Shown here one piece after another: positions 63,912 through 64,000 of a DNA stretch of 64,000 nucleotides. The translations under genes and the position numbers were made by a program. This stretch comes from Streptomyces venezuelae (GTDB taxonomy: Bacteria > Actinomycetota > Actinomycetes > Streptomycetales > Streptomycetaceae). How positions within the stretch are numbered: position 1 is the first letter of the stretch; each line of letters starts with the position of its first letter. The DNA lies in contig NZ_CP029190.1 in assembly GCF_008642295.1 (NCBI RefSeq), forward strand, positions 4,075,501-4,139,500, given 5' to 3'. The notes beneath the pieces were generated by a model. It did not search any database, was not told the DNA's origin, and was given only the letters and a program-made list of their open reading frames with translations.

Positions 63912-64000
63912 GTGAGCGAAGACCAGCGTGACCAGAACGCCCCCGCCGAGACCACGGCCGCCGGCCCCCAGCCCGAGCCGATCAAGTTCTTCGGCACCAC
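63912..64000 (+). CDS. Start of a further gene (3' end outside window)
   Basis: A GTG at 63912 opens a frame that runs to the end of the window: a polar start (SEDQRDQNAPAETTAAG) followed by PEPIKFFGTT. This IKFFGTT start resembles a small Streptomyces membrane-protein family I cannot name with certainty. No clear ribosome-binding site is visible. Confidence 0.45.
   Translation, partial: MSEDQRDQNAPAETTAAGPQPEPIKFFGT

Overview
This window is a stretch of chromosome from a high-GC actinomycete, almost certainly a Streptomyces or a very close relative. The evidence is roughly 70% or higher GC with strong third-position bias, frequent GTG starts, and several gene groups typical of Streptomyces: sigE-cseA-cseB-cseC, lsr2 beside clpC, disA next to radA, and an orphan nuoD. 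I see no rRNA, tRNA, insertion sequence, integrase, CRISPR array or prophage. The region reads as conserved core chromosome with a few variable pockets. About 64 genes are supported; both ends cut through a gene.

Layout. 1-5.8 kb (+): a metalloprotease of the F420-associated type (partial), tilS, hpt, ftsH, folE. 5.9-8.8 kb (-): the folate genes folP, an NTF2-like gene, folB, folK and a DUF3180 membrane protein, meeting folE tail to tail. 8.9-12 kb: a short MprF-like aminoacyl-phosphatidylglycerol synthase divergent from a membrane-anchored esterase. 12-15.5 kb: an OpuC-type osmoprotectant ABC transporter. 15.6-20.8 kb: a coiled-coil membrane protein, arylamine N-acetyltransferase, orphan nuoD and two bacterial PH-domain membrane proteins. 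20.9-28.6 kb: a NarL-type two-component system, a MidA/NDUFAF7-like methyltransferase, a secreted M28 peptidase, an ArsR-like regulator facing a small gene across a long inverted repeat, and a threonine-aldolase-like enzyme. 28.8-34.4 kb (+): a tightly coupled cofactor operon (Rossmann/DUF2520 protein, panC, nadB, nadC, coaX). 34.5-39.1 kb: small genes, a GntR regulator, a BlaI-like regulator, an ArgA-like acetyltransferase and Lsr2. 39.5-43 kb: clpC and an M23 peptidase with a long leader.

43-47.6 kb (-): a LamG protein and the cell-envelope stress operon sigE-cseA-cseB-cseC. 47.8-53.6 kb: mutY, a PAP2 phosphatase, two exported proteins, disA (c-di-AMP synthase) and radA. 53.7-64 kb: a chimeric sigma-like/ZAS-like/BACON membrane protein, a Cys-rich protein, Ppx/GppA, a TIM-barrel isomerase with a TetR regulator, ilvD, a PQQ-propeller Ser/Thr kinase and an SH3b protein.

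Themes: cofactor supply (folate, pantothenate/CoA, NAD), envelope stress and wall remodelling (SigE/Cse, M23, PAP2, MprF-like, LamG, kinase), and proteolysis or genome maintenance (FtsH, ClpC, RadA, DisA, MutY). The items most worth a second look are: the sigma/anti-sigma/BACON fusion at 53748-55571; a MidA-like methyltransferase near an orphan NuoD that keeps the arginine methylated in mitochondrial complex I; tandem 22-bp-spaced repeats upstream of sigE; DevR-like palindromes in the M23 leader; GTTCGC-N5-GCG boxes before clpC; the 19-bp-arm inverted repeat at 27202-27242; and the aminoacyl-lipid synthase/esterase divergon. All functional calls come from reading motifs; no database search was run.
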